The notes under the pieces were generated by a model, which worked only from the letters and a program-made list of their open reading frames with translations, ran no database searches and was not told where the DNA came from. DNA of 64,000 nucleotides from an uncultured Clostridia bacterium (GTDB taxonomy: Bacteria; Bacillota; Clostridia; Oscillospirales; Ruminococcaceae). This document shows, in pieces, positions 24,125 through 33,056 of the stretch. Every line of letters starts with the position of its first letter. Positions within the stretch are counted from its first letter, which is position 1. The stretch spans positions 1 through 64,000 of the forward strand of contig CALXHI010000001.1 of NCBI GenBank assembly GCA_944388075.1, given 5' to 3'. The position numbers were made by a program, and so were the translations under genes.

Positions 24125-24583
24125 ATGGACACATTGCGTACCACCATCTTGACCGCCTGTACCCTCGGTCTGGGGCTGACCCTCGCCGAACAGCTGATAC
24201 CGCTCGAACGCTTTTCTGCACAAATCCGGCTGTTGCTGTCGCTGCTGCTGCTCATCGGGATGCTCTCGTCCCTCACTCGGATTTCGCCGGATACATGGGA
24301 GCGCCGATTCGATGCCACTGCCGCATCCACCGAGGAAATCCAAGCCCTTGCCGAACAGGCGCATGCCGATGCCATCGCCGAAAGCATTGCCAATGCCCTC
24401 AACCGCAAGCTCGAGGAGGCCAAGGTGAACTGTCGGGTTTCCGCCGTCACCGTGCATATTGGCGAGGACGGCAGCATAGATATCAGTGAGGTAACCATAA
24501 CCGGAAATACCCTCACCGGCAGTATCTATTTACGAGAATGGCTCGGCGATGCCGTTTCGCTGACAAAGGAGGTGACACCATGA
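24125..24583 (+). CDS. spoIIIAF: stage III sporulation protein AF
   Basis: This 152-aa protein has two N-terminal membrane segments (about 7-23 and 34-50) followed by a soluble alpha/beta domain with related ring-building folds in AG and AH. AAAGGAG precedes the ATG. Its stop overlaps the spoIIIAG start (ATGA). Confidence 0.88.
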   Translation: MDTLRTTILTACTLGLGLTLAEQLIPLERFSAQIRLLLSLLLLIGMLSSLTRISPDTWERRFDATAASTEEIQALAEQAHADAIAESIANALNRKLEEAKVNCRVSAVTVHIGEDGSIDISEVTITGNTLTGSIYLREWLGDAVSLTKEVTP

Positions 24584-25137
24584 CATTCCTGCAGCGTTTA
24601 CGGCAGGCATTTGCCAAATGCGATCGCTTGCAGTACATCGTTTGGATCGGCATTGCCGGTATGCTGCTGATTCTGGGTTCATCCGTCTTTTCACAGGACG
24701 ATGCAACCGAACCGCAGCCCTCTGCCGTATCGCAAAGCCCTGCCCCATCCGAAGATGACTACCGGCTCACACTCGAACAGCGGCTGACCGATTTGCTCTC
24801 CCATATGGACGGTGTGGGCGATGTACAGGTAATGGTGACGATTTCCGGCAGTGCAGAACAAATCTATGCCCAGGAGGTGAAGCAATCCCAAAGCGAGCAT
24901 ACCAGCCAATCCGAACACGAGGTCGTTCTCACCCGTGTCGATGGCGACGAATCCCCCCTCATCGCCAAAACACAGTATCCGCAGGTGCAGGGCATTGCCA
25001 TTCTCTGTACCGGCGGCGACAGTCCCATCGTTCAGGAACGCATTCTCCATGCCGTTTCCGCCTTGCTCGATCTCCCTGCCAATGCCGTCTACGTCGGAAA
25101 AGGGAATCCTGCCGACCCATCGAAAGGAGTTCATTAA
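24580..25137 (+). CDS. spoIIIAG: stage III sporulation protein AG
   Basis: This 185-aa protein has one N-terminal membrane anchor (about 20-37) and an extracytoplasmic ring-building domain. LTDLLSHMDGVGDVQVMVTI and QGIAILCTGGDSPIVQ match SpoIIIAG. An AAAGGAGGTG ribosome site precedes the ATG. In B. subtilis SpoIIIAG assembles a large ring in the intermembrane space; that role is inferred here by family. Confidence 0.92.
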   Translation: MTFLQRLRQAFAKCDRLQYIVWIGIAGMLLILGSSVFSQDDATEPQPSAVSQSPAPSEDDYRLTLEQRLTDLLSHMDGVGDVQVMVTISGSAEQIYAQEVKQSQSEHTSQSEHEVVLTRVDGDESPLIAKTQYPQVQGIAILCTGGDSPIVQERILHAVSALLDLPANAVYVGKGNPADPSKGVH

Positions 25138-25138
25138 C

Positions 25139-25735
25139 ATGAAAAAGCCAACCTTGATCATCGGAAAGCGACAGATCATCCTCAGCGCGCTGACCCTCGT
25201 GCTCGGCGTTGCCGTCTACCTCAACTATGTGCTGTCGGGCGGCAATGCGCTCTATCCCACTGCCGAAAAGAATGATACCCAAATCGAAGATGTCAACCAT
25301 TCGGGTGACCTCGGTGATTACGGTACTGCCGAGCCGGTCAACGGTACGGTTTCCAATGCGGATTTCTTTGCGCAGGCACGGCTCGATAAGCAGACAAGCC
25401 GAGATATCGCCGTTCAGACCCTCCAAAGCATCATCGGCGGCGGTGACCTCAGCGAGGAGGAGATGGTGACCAATGCCATTGACGCTGTCAACCTCTCGAA
25501 GCTCATCGAAAGCGAAACCGTCATCGAAAACCTTATCCGTTCCCAAGGCTTCTCCGATTGCGTGGTCTATCTCGATGGCGAAACCGCAAAGGTCGTCGTT
25601 GAATGCGATGCCCTCGAAGCAGCTCAGGCTGCCGCCATCAAGGATATCATCCTCTCCGAGGCATCCGTTCCTACAGAGGGCATTCGCATTTTCGAGGTTG
25701 CTGCCAATTCCACACCCGAATTGGCATCCCCGTGA
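25139..25735 (+). CDS. spoIIIAH: stage III sporulation protein AH
   Basis: This 198-aa protein has one N-terminal membrane anchor (about 11-31) followed by an Asp/Glu-rich linker and the SpoIIIAH ring domain, including GFSDCVVYLDGETAKVVVE. In the model species AH binds SpoIIQ across the engulfing membranes; spoIIQ is not in this window. GAAAGGAG lies upstream. It is the last gene of the operon. Confidence 0.93.
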   Translation: MKKPTLIIGKRQIILSALTLVLGVAVYLNYVLSGGNALYPTAEKNDTQIEDVNHSGDLGDYGTAEPVNGTVSNADFFAQARLDKQTSRDIAVQTLQSIIGGGDLSEEEMVTNAIDAVNLSKLIESETVIENLIRSQGFSDCVVYLDGETAKVVVECDALEAAQAAAIKDIILSEASVPTEGIRIFEVAANSTPELASP

Positions 25736-25796
25736 AGCCATGCCGCATTGCCAAAAAATTATTTCCGAAAATGACGGGCTTTTTTTGAAAAAACGC

Positions 25797-25825
25797 TTGT
25801 AGGAATCGAAAAAAAATGGTATAAT
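25797..25825 (+). promoter_or_regulatory. promoter of the Asp23-nusB block
   Basis: TTGTAG (25797-25802), 17-bp spacer, TATAAT (25820-25825) with TGG before the -10. This is the only clear promoter seen before the run ending at recN. Confidence 0.75.
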
Positions 25826-25842
25826 AGATGTGTATACGCTGT

Positions 25843-25920
25843 GGGGGCAGCTTTGTGTCCCCTACGGCAAGAACAATATCGTATCGGCAGTGCGCAGAGC
25901 CGTTCTGTCTGCGTACTGCC
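25843..25920 (+). promoter_or_regulatory. structured 5' leader with two hairpins
   Basis: A GGGG/CCCC hairpin (25844-25862) is followed by a strong one: GGCAGTGCGCAG (25886-25897) pairs with CTGCGTACTGCC (25909-25920), 12 bp with one G-T pair and an 11-nt loop. No U-tract follows, so it is not an intrinsic terminator. The second stem ends 24 bp before the start codon. Confidence 0.45.
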
Positions 25921-25944
25921 ACAATGCAAACGGAGGAACACAGT

Positions 25945-26283
25945 ATGAGCAACCATTATCCGAAAAAGCCCGTCACGCATGGCGAAGTGAAAATCTCCGA
26001 ACATGTGATCCGTTCGATCGCTTCCGCTGCCGCACTCGAAGTCGAAGGCGTACAGGCCATTGCACCTGAAAAATGCAGCCTCTTTTCCTGCTCGAAACCC
26101 ATCTCCGTCCGGATTGACGGCGATACCATCTCCATTTCCCTCGAACTGATCCTGCAAGCGGGCTACTCCCTGCCGAATGTCGCTATGCAGGTGCAGAAAA
26201 CCGTCAAGGATCAGGTGCAGAGCATGGCAGGCGTCATTGTCTCCAAGGTGCATGTCATCGCCGCAGGCCTTTCGTTTGATTGA
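25945..26283 (+). CDS. Asp23/Gls24 family envelope stress protein
   Basis: This 112-aa protein is a single Asp23/Gls24 domain, from GEVKISEHVIRSIASAAALEVEGV to the C-terminal VSKVHVIAAGL. Family members (YloU, YqhY) are small membrane-associated or cytosolic proteins; the YqhY type is conserved next to accBC and nusB in Firmicutes, and this one also sits next to nusB. CGGAGGA precedes the ATG. It starts the nusB-recN run. Confidence 0.9.
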   Translation: MSNHYPKKPVTHGEVKISEHVIRSIASAAALEVEGVQAIAPEKCSLFSCSKPISVRIDGDTISISLELILQAGYSLPNVAMQVQKTVKDQVQSMAGVIVSKVHVIAAGLSFD

Positions 26284-26310
26284 ACGCCCCGGAAAGGAAT
26301 GGAAAAATAC

Positions 26311-26709
26311 ATGAGTCGAATTGAAGTCCGTGACAGCGCATTCAAGCTGATATTTGAAAAGCTCCTGCGGAATGATCCCATCGAAACACTCTACGAAATC
26401 GCTGAGGATATCGACGAAATTATCGTCAATGATGCCGTCAAAGAACTCGTCAACGGTACACTCGCACATGCCGAGGAACTCGATGGTATTATTCAGCAGT
26501 ACAGCAAAAGCCGTGCACTCGCTCGTATCCCGAAAATCAATCTCGCCATTCTGCGCATTGCCCTCTACGAGATCCGCTACGATGACGGCACTCCGCAGAA
26601 TGCCGCAATTTCTGAAGCCGTCAACCTCGCAAAGCAGTATACCTATGAGGAGGACGCCCGTTTCATCAACGGTCTGTTGGGTGCGTATGCCCGTGCGAAT
26701 CCCCAATGA
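26311..26709 (+). CDS. nusB: transcription antitermination factor NusB
   Basis: This 132-aa helical protein is NusB, which with S10 (NusE) binds boxA in rRNA leaders. RDSAFKLIFEKLL and the C-terminal IRYDDGTPQNAAISEAVNLAKQY with FINGLLG are family signatures. I choose the ATG at 26311 because GGAAAGGA is correctly spaced for it; an earlier ATG at 26299 abuts that site. The stop overlaps the next gene by ATGA. Confidence 0.93.
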   Translation: MSRIEVRDSAFKLIFEKLLRNDPIETLYEIAEDIDEIIVNDAVKELVNGTLAHAEELDGIIQQYSKSRALARIPKINLAILRIALYEIRYDDGTPQNAAISEAVNLAKQYTYEEDARFINGLLGAYARANPQ

Positions 26710-27668
26710 TCACCATCGGCATTGATACCAGCAATTATACTACCTCCTGCGCCCGTTTCGATACCGAAACACAGACCATTGTGCAGGAAAAACGGCTGTT
26801 GCCCGTACCGGACGGACAAGCCGGCCTGCGGCAGAGCGATGCGGTGTTCCATCATACAAAACAGCTCCCCGAGCTACTCGAAGCGTTGGCGGAACGCTGC
26901 GGCGGTCTGTGTGCAGATGCCTATGGCGTTTCCACTGCACCTCGTAGTGCGGAAGGCTCGTATATGCCCTGCTTTCTCGCAGGCATCGGTACGGCACAGG
27001 TGCTGGCAGCTGCTGTTCAGCGGCCCTTGCATCGCACCTCCCATCAAATGGGGCATATCCTGGCAGCACTCTATTCAGCAGGACAATTGGCATGGCTGCG
27101 ACCCGATGCCCCTCCCTTTTTGGCATTTCATGTCAGCGGCGGTACGACCGACTGCGTCTGCTGTACGCCCAATCCCGATACGCTCCTGACCATCGATCCG
27201 GTCTCGTCCTCGCTCGATTTGAAGGCAGGACAAGCCATTGACCGTGTCGGGTTGATGCTCGGACTGCAATTCCCCTGCGGACCGGCACTCGAACGGCTTG
27301 CCGCCGACAGTCACAGCAATGCCCATGGCAAAATCACGCTCCGCAACGGCTGCTGTTCGCTCTCCGGACTGCAAAACCAATGCGAAGCCCTATACAAACG
27401 GCAAACGCCGCCTGCCGATATCGCACGCTACTGTCTCAACACGGTTGCTGAGGCTCTGCGTGCCATGACGCTCGATGCGCTGAACGTCTATCCGAATGCG
27501 GCAGTGCTGTATGCAGGGGGCGTCATGTCCAATCGGCTGATTCAGCAGGCACTCCAAGCCGTCCCCACACAAACCGCATTCTCCGAGCCGGCATTCTCCT
27601 GCGATAACGCCGCCGGCATCGCCATCTATGCCGCATATCGGGAGGTGAGTCGTCTATGCTCCGCTTAA
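26706..27668 (+). CDS. TsaD/Kae1-like paralogue (peptidase M22 family)
   Basis: This 320-aa ASKHA-fold protein resembles TsaD, the tRNA threonylcarbamoyladenosine enzyme, but is divergent. The metal-binding pair is HQMGH (His113, His117), followed by HVSGGTTD near 142-149, then GGVMSNRLI and DNAAGIAIYAAY near the C-terminus. It keeps the metal site, so it may be catalytic. Its position between nusB and xseA recurs in Oscillospiraceae as far as I know. Whether it acts on tRNA or a different substrate is unknown. It overlaps nusB by 4 bp and xseA by 13 bp. Confidence 0.75.
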   Translation: MITIGIDTSNYTTSCARFDTETQTIVQEKRLLPVPDGQAGLRQSDAVFHHTKQLPELLEALAERCGGLCADAYGVSTAPRSAEGSYMPCFLAGIGTAQVLAAAVQRPLHRTSHQMGHILAALYSAGQLAWLRPDAPPFLAFHVSGGTTDCVCCTPNPDTLLTIDPVSSSLDLKAGQAIDRVGLMLGLQFPCGPALERLAADSHSNAHGKITLRNGCCSLSGLQNQCEALYKRQTPPADIARYCLNTVAEALRAMTLDALNVYPNAAVLYAGGVMSNRLIQQALQAVPTQTAFSEPAFSCDNAAGIAIYAAYREVSRLCSA

Positions 27669-28858
27669 CCCCAAGCCAACTCAATCGTTACATTTCTATG
27701 CAGGTGCAAGGCGATACCAATCTGCGTCTGGTGCTGCTGCAAGGCGAAATCTCTAACTTCACGAGAAATTTCAAATCCGGTCACTGCTATTTTTCCATCC
27801 GAGATGCGGAAAGCTCCGTCCGTGCGGTGATGTTCCGCTCAAATGCCGAACGTCTGCCGTTTCAGCCGGAATCCGGTATGCACGTCATTGCACAAGGCAG
27901 CGTGACGGTCTATGAACGGGATGGTTTGTATCAGCTGCAAGTCGTTGACCTTGTACCCGATGGCATCGGTGCACAGGCACTCGCCCTCAAACAGCGTCGG
28001 GAAAAGCTCGCAAAACTCGGCTATTTCTCTCCCGAACGCAAACGTCCGATTCCCGATATGCCGAAAAAAATCGGTATCGTCACCTCCCGCAGCGGTGCGG
28101 CATTGCAAGATATGCTCCAGATCCTGCGGCGACGCTATCCCATCGGCAAGGTCTGTATTTATGCTGCGCTCGTACAGGGCGAAACGGCACCGGACTCCAT
28201 CGCAACAGCTATCCGTACTGCCGGTGCAGATGCCTGCGATGTCATCCTGATCGGACGAGGCGGCGGTGCATCCGAAACCCTCGAAGCTTTTCAGGCGGAA
28301 GCCGTTGCAACCGCCATCTTTGAATCGCCAGTACCGGTGATCAGTGCTGTGGGGCACGAAATCGACCACTGCATTGCTGATGAAGTCGCCGATTTGCGTG
28401 CGCCGACACCCTCTGCCGCCGCAGAGCTTGCATCGGTCGAAATGGACCTGCTGTATCGCCGCATCCATGCCCTACAGCAGCAAATGCAAACCGTACTCTA
28501 TGCCAAAATTGCAGCGCATCGCCAAGCCCTCGATCGGCTCGGCAATCGGCTCGAACGGCAGTCCCCTCAGCAGCGCATTATACTCACAGCCAATCAATGT
28601 GCAGCCCTGCAAGCCAAATTACATAGCCTCATGCAAAAACGCCTGACGCATACCGAGCAGTCGCTTGCATTGCTGCTCAGCCGCTTGGGGGCGGTCAATC
28701 CTCTGACCGTGTTGCAGCGGGGCTATGCCATTGTGTATCACGAGGATGCCATTGTACGGTCTGCCGATGCACTCAATGCCGGCGATACCGTGCGATTGCA
28801 ATTGACGGATGGCGTCTGCCATGCCGTCATTACCACGCAGCAAGGAGTATCCACATGA
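27656..28858 (+). CDS. xseA: exodeoxyribonuclease VII large subunit
   Basis: This 400-aa subunit of exonuclease VII degrades single-stranded DNA from both ends. It has an N-terminal OB-fold (about 1-100, with LQGEISNFTRNFKSGHCYFSI), the catalytic domain with IGIVTSRSGAALQDML and VISAVGHEIDHCIADEVADLRAPTPSAAAE, and a C-terminal coiled-coil. GGGAGGTG lies upstream of the ATG. It overlaps xseB by ATGA. Confidence 0.95.
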   Translation: MLRLTPSQLNRYISMQVQGDTNLRLVLLQGEISNFTRNFKSGHCYFSIRDAESSVRAVMFRSNAERLPFQPESGMHVIAQGSVTVYERDGLYQLQVVDLVPDGIGAQALALKQRREKLAKLGYFSPERKRPIPDMPKKIGIVTSRSGAALQDMLQILRRRYPIGKVCIYAALVQGETAPDSIATAIRTAGADACDVILIGRGGGASETLEAFQAEAVATAIFESPVPVISAVGHEIDHCIADEVADLRAPTPSAAAELASVEMDLLYRRIHALQQQMQTVLYAKIAAHRQALDRLGNRLERQSPQQRIILTANQCAALQAKLHSLMQKRLTHTEQSLALLLSRLGAVNPLTVLQRGYAIVYHEDAIVRSADALNAGDTVRLQLTDGVCHAVITTQQGVST

Positions 28859-29067
28859 AGTTTGAAGAACAAATGCAACAGCTCTCTGCCCTCGTTGCCA
28901 AGCTCGAGGCGGGCGGTCTTTCCTTGGAGGAATCCATTCGCCTGTACGGAGAAGGCGTCACGCTCGCTGCCAACTGCAAGGCAGAGCTGGACGCTGCCAA
29001 ACTCACCGTCACCGAATATGACAAACAGAACGCAGAATCCGATGACGCTGCATCTGACCCTTCTTAA
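28855..29067 (+). CDS. xseB: exodeoxyribonuclease VII small subunit
   Basis: This 70-aa helical-hairpin protein is XseB, with KFEEQMQQLSALVAKLEAGGLSLEESIRLYGEG-type sequence spanning residues 2-34. It stabilises XseA. It overlaps xseA by 4 bp and is followed directly by dxs; ispA is missing from its usual place here. Confidence 0.93.
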   Translation: MKFEEQMQQLSALVAKLEAGGLSLEESIRLYGEGVTLAANCKAELDAAKLTVTEYDKQNAESDDAASDPS

Positions 29068-29096
29068 CAAAGGATTCTTGTCATTTGGAGTAAAAA

Positions 29097-30974
29097 ATGA
29101 GTAGAGAACGACAAATTTCCGTGCCAAATCCCATCGATTTGACTGCCATGAACCTCCCTGAAGATTTGGCATCGCTCACCATACCCCAATGCAAGCTGCT
29201 CTGCGAAGCCATCCGCAAACTGCTGATCGATACGGTTATGCAGACGGGTGGGCATCTTTCCTCGAATCTCGGTGTCGTAGAGCTGACGCTTGCCCTGCAT
29301 CGCAATTTCCATTCACCCGATGACCGCATTGTTTGGGATGTCGGCCATCAGGCGTATGTGCATAAAATCCTGACCGGCAGACTCGATGCCTTCCACACCC
29401 TGCGGCAGGAAAACGGCCTTGCCGGATTCCCAAAGCCCACAGAATCCCCCCACGATACCTTCATCACCGGGCACAGCAGTACCGCCGTTTCTGCTGCCTG
29501 CGGCATTGCCGATGCCATGCGCATCCGCAAGAATCCGCACTATGCCATTGCCGTGGTCGGAGATGGAGCATCGACCGGCGGTATGTTCTACGAAGGTCTG
29601 AACAACGGCGGCAAAACCCGTAACAACCTCATCGTCATCCTCAATGACAACAACTGGGGCATCTCCAAAAATGTCGGTGCAATCGCAAAATATCTCGCCA
29701 ATATCCGAAACAGCGGTGACTATGTCCGTACCAAATGGGCGGTCGAACAAACGCTCAACATTATCCCCAAAGTCGGGAAGCCCATTGCCGGTATGCTCAA
29801 ACGCACCAAGGATCGGCTCAAGAAAAATCTCATCGGCTCAACGCTGTTCGACCAGCTCGGCTTTGTCTATTTGGGACCGATTGATGGGCATGATGTCGAG
29901 GCACTCGATGAGGTGCTCGATGCGGCAAAGCAGTATCACTGCCCGGTGCTCGTCCATGTCCACACGATCAAGGGCAAGGGCTATGCGCCTGCCGAGCAGA
30001 ATCCCGGCGAATATCACGGCGTTCCCCGCATTGATGTGGAATCCAAAAATCCCGAGATCTCGACCGACGAATGCTATTCTACCGTGTTCGGCAAAGAGCT
30101 TGCTGCCATCGCTGCCAAGGACAAATCCGTCTGTGCGGTCACTGCCGCCATGAAATACGGAACGGCTCTGCAATTCTTTGCCGCTGAACACCCAAACCGC
30201 TTTTTCGATGTCGGCATCGCCGAACAGCATGCCGTAACCTTCTGTGCCGGTATGGCATCGATGGGTATGAAGCCCGTTTTTGCCGTATATTCGACCTTTT
30301 TGCAACGTGGCTACGACCAGATCATCCACGATGTCGCCATCGCTAAGCATCATGTGGTATTCGCCATCGACCGTGCCGGCATTGTCGGTGAGGACGGTGA
30401 AACCCATCAGGGCATCTTCGATGTTTCCATGCTTGCGGCGATTCCCCATATGAAGGTATACTCGCCTGCCGGCTATGACGAACTGCGGCTCTGCCTGCAT
30501 GCAGCATTGCATCAGGACAAGGGTCCGGTTGCCGTGCGCTATCCCAGAGGACAGGAGCCGCCATCCGCCGCCGAACTGCCAGTTGACCTGCGGTTTTCCC
30601 ATATTCCCGGCAAGCAGATGCTGATCATCACCTACGGCCGCATTTCTGCCAATGCGCTGACAGCAAAAAAACAGCTGCAAGCACAGGGCATTGACTGCGG
30701 CCTGCTCAAGCTGACCACGATCGTACCGCTCGATGCAGAGCTGCTCACCATCGCCATGCAGTACCCCAATATCGCATTCTTCGAGGAAAGCGATGAGCTG
30801 GGCGGCATCGGCGAACAGTTCGCCGCACTCCTGCTCGAAGCGGGCTATCACGGCAACTATTTCCACAACGCCATCCACGGCTTCGTGCGGCAGGCATCGG
30901 TGAATCGTATCTTTGAGAAGCTCGGCTTGACGGCAGATGCCATGGTGCAGACCATTCGGGAGAAACTCGTATGA
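29097..30974 (+). CDS. dxs: 1-deoxy-D-xylulose-5-phosphate synthase
   Basis: This 625-aa thiamine diphosphate enzyme condenses pyruvate and glyceraldehyde-3-phosphate, the first step of the MEP isoprenoid pathway. GGHLSSNLGVVELTLALH, WDVGHQAYVHKILTG, GDGASTGGMFYEGLNNGG and DRAGIVGEDGETHQG are all present. The length is normal. GGAG precedes the ATG by 8 bp. Its product feeds IspA, encoded at the other end of the window. It overlaps tlyA by ATGA. Confidence 0.96.
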   Translation: MSRERQISVPNPIDLTAMNLPEDLASLTIPQCKLLCEAIRKLLIDTVMQTGGHLSSNLGVVELTLALHRNFHSPDDRIVWDVGHQAYVHKILTGRLDAFHTLRQENGLAGFPKPTESPHDTFITGHSSTAVSAACGIADAMRIRKNPHYAIAVVGDGASTGGMFYEGLNNGGKTRNNLIVILNDNNWGISKNVGAIAKYLANIRNSGDYVRTKWAVEQTLNIIPKVGKPIAGMLKRTKDRLKKNLIGSTLFDQLGFVYLGPIDGHDVEALDEVLDAAKQYHCPVLVHVHTIKGKGYAPAEQNPGEYHGVPRIDVESKNPEISTDECYSTVFGKELAAIAAKDKSVCAVTAAMKYGTALQFFAAEHPNRFFDVGIAEQHAVTFCAGMASMGMKPVFAVYSTFLQRGYDQIIHDVAIAKHHVVFAIDRAGIVGEDGETHQGIFDVSMLAAIPHMKVYSPAGYDELRLCLHAALHQDKGPVAVRYPRGQEPPSAAELPVDLRFSHIPGKQMLIITYGRISANALTAKKQLQAQGIDCGLLKLTTIVPLDAELLTIAMQYPNIAFFEESDELGGIGEQFAALLLEAGYHGNYFHNAIHGFVRQASVNRIFEKLGLTADAMVQTIREKLV

Positions 30975-31720
30975 GCCGGCTTGATGCAGCCCTCGTCGAG
31001 CATGGGCTTGCCGAAACCCGTTCCCGTGCCAAAACCGTAATCTTGCAGGGCTATGTTACCATCAACGGCAAGGTCTGTATGAAGCCTGCCGCCACGGTCA
31101 ATCCGGACGATAAGCTCGCCGTCACGCAAAGCCTGCCCTATGTCGGCAGAGGTGGTGAAAAGCTCGCATTTGCGATCGAAACATTCGGTATCTCCGTGCA
31201 GGACGCCAATTGTCTCGATATCGGCGCATCGACCGGTGGGTTCACCGACTGCCTGCTTCAGCATGGCGCAAAGCATGTGCTTGCCATCGATGTTGGGCAC
31301 GACCAGCTCGTTCCCCAACTTCGCAATCACCCGAAGGTCACAGCCATGGATGGCATGGATATTCGACAGCTGTCGCTCGATGCCAAGGGACTGCCTGCCG
31401 ATTTTATCTGCTGCGATGTGTCCTTCATCTCCCTGCGCCTGATTTTCCCGTATCTTGCGCCACTTTTGAAACCGCAGGGACAAGCGGTTGTACTGGTCAA
31501 GCCGCAATTTGAAGCCGGTCGGGCGGCACTCAATAAACATGGCGTGGTGCGCAATCCCAATGTCCACAAGCAGGTACTTGCAGAAATCCGTGCCGCCGCA
31601 CAAGCCCGGGGTCTGAACCCCGTTGCCGACTGTCCTTCCCCGATTTTGGGCGGCAGCGGCAATACCGAATTTCTGCTCCTGCTAAAACCTTCTCAAGCGG
31701 AAAGAACAGATTGCCTATGA
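30971..31720 (+). CDS. tlyA: TlyA-family rRNA 2'-O-methyltransferase/hemolysin-like
   Basis: This 249-aa protein has an N-terminal S4 RNA-binding domain (about 1-62) followed by a Rossmann methyltransferase of the FtsJ type with motif I CLDIGASTGGFTDCLLQ. Mycobacterial TlyA methylates ribosomal RNA riboses; the exact target here is not established. The last quarter, including ILGGSGNTEFLLLL, is typical. It is coupled by ATGA to dxs and nadK. Confidence 0.9.
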   Translation: MSRLDAALVEHGLAETRSRAKTVILQGYVTINGKVCMKPAATVNPDDKLAVTQSLPYVGRGGEKLAFAIETFGISVQDANCLDIGASTGGFTDCLLQHGAKHVLAIDVGHDQLVPQLRNHPKVTAMDGMDIRQLSLDAKGLPADFICCDVSFISLRLIFPYLAPLLKPQGQAVVLVKPQFEAGRAALNKHGVVRNPNVHKQVLAEIRAAAQARGLNPVADCPSPILGGSGNTEFLLLLKPSQAERTDCL

Positions 31721-32619
31721 AACTCGTGATTTCTCCCAATCTCCAAAAACAGGATGCCTATCAAACCGCAAGAGCGGTCTGCCAGCTCTTTTATCCCGAT
31801 GTAATGGCAGGCAGTGTGCAGCTTTTAATGGACGAATCCCTGCGGCAGCACTTCGATACACTCCCCTACCTGCAATTCCTGCCGCAGGAAATCCTGATGT
31901 GTCAAGCTGATTTCGCTATTGCCATCGGCGGTGACGGCACGATTTTACGCTGTGCAAATGCCATTTTCGGAACATCTGTAAAGCTCGTCGGCATCAATAC
32001 CGGCAGACTCGGCTTTCTCGCTGCCATCGAAGCCGGAGAGCTGTACATCCTCCGTCAGTTGCTGACCGGACAATATGCCATTAGTCACCGCATGATGCTC
32101 CAAACTACCATCTGCGGCGGCAGTGCCGATGGCACACAGCACTATGCGCTCAACGATGTTTATGTCTCCCGTTCGGGAGATACGCTCTGCGATTTCTCCG
32201 TATTTGCAGATGATATGCTGATCGGAACCTACCGTGCAGACGGCATTATCCTCTCCACACCGACCGGTTCGACCGCTTATGCACTCTCTGCCGGCGGGCC
32301 TGTCATGGAGCCGGATCTCGAACTGATCGAGATGAATCTCATCTGCCCGCATTCGCTGTTCGCACGACCGATGCTCTTTGCTCCCCAGCGAAAAATCCGC
32401 ATCACCTATTCCGCCTCTCATGTGGACGAATTGCTCGTACATGTGGACGGTACCGGCATTGCTGCACTCACGCAAGGGCAGTCGATTGTCATTACCCGTG
32501 CGGAGCAAACCACGCCTTTTGTCGATTTCAAGGGGACTGCATTCTACGATGCCCTAAACGGCAAGCTCATGCAGCCGCTCAAAGGCTTCGATTTGCCGGA
32601 AAGGGAGCGGATGCCATGA
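31717..32619 (+). CDS. nadK: NAD kinase
   Basis: This 300-aa enzyme phosphorylates NAD+ to NADP+. The catalytic GGDGTILR is near 71-78, with NTGRLGFLAAI and TPTGSTAYALSAGG further on; the Asp of GGDG is the general base. The ATG at 31717 is chosen because it forms the ATGA overlap with tlyA. Length is usual. Confidence 0.95.
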   Translation: MKLVISPNLQKQDAYQTARAVCQLFYPDVMAGSVQLLMDESLRQHFDTLPYLQFLPQEILMCQADFAIAIGGDGTILRCANAIFGTSVKLVGINTGRLGFLAAIEAGELYILRQLLTGQYAISHRMMLQTTICGGSADGTQHYALNDVYVSRSGDTLCDFSVFADDMLIGTYRADGIILSTPTGSTAYALSAGGPVMEPDLELIEMNLICPHSLFARPMLFAPQRKIRITYSASHVDELLVHVDGTGIAALTQGQSIVITRAEQTTPFVDFKGTAFYDALNGKLMQPLKGFDLPERERMP

Positions 32620-33053
32620 CCAATGCACGCCATGAAGCCATCCTCGCCATCATTCAGCAGCACGATGTGACCACGCAGACGCAGCTCCAGCAGCTCCTCG
32701 AAGCGCAAGGTTTTTCCGTGACGCAAGCCACGGTTTCTCGGGATATTCATCAGCTGCATTTGCAGAAAAAAATGCGTTCGAGCGGCAAACGCTGCTATGT
32801 TCGGACACGGCAGGCGGTCTCGTCCTCGAATCTGCTGTCCGATTTCGTCAGCAAAATCGATATCGCCATGAATGCAGTCGTGCTGCACTGCCAACCCGGT
32901 ACGGCACAGACCTGCTGTGCCCTGATTGATGACCTCAAAGCCCCGCAGGTCGTCGGTACGATTGCCGGCGATGCGACCATCTTCATTCTCACACGCTCCG
33001 AATCCGATGCGCAGACTCTGCTCGTCGATTTGGAATCCCATATCTGGGGGTAG
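32616..33053 (+). CDS. argR: arginine repressor ArgR/AhrC
   Basis: This 145-aa regulator has an N-terminal winged helix with VTQATVSRDIHQLHL (near 35-49) as the recognition region. The C-terminal hexamerisation and arginine-binding domain follows, with GTIAGDATIFILTRSE. It should repress arginine biosynthesis when arginine is high. It is coupled by ATGA to nadK and lies just before recN, as in many Firmicutes. Confidence 0.93.
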   Translation: MTNARHEAILAIIQQHDVTTQTQLQQLLEAQGFSVTQATVSRDIHQLHLQKKMRSSGKRCYVRTRQAVSSSNLLSDFVSKIDIAMNAVVLHCQPGTAQTCCALIDDLKAPQVVGTIAGDATIFILTRSESDAQTLLVDLESHIWG

Positions 33054-33056
33054 TTT

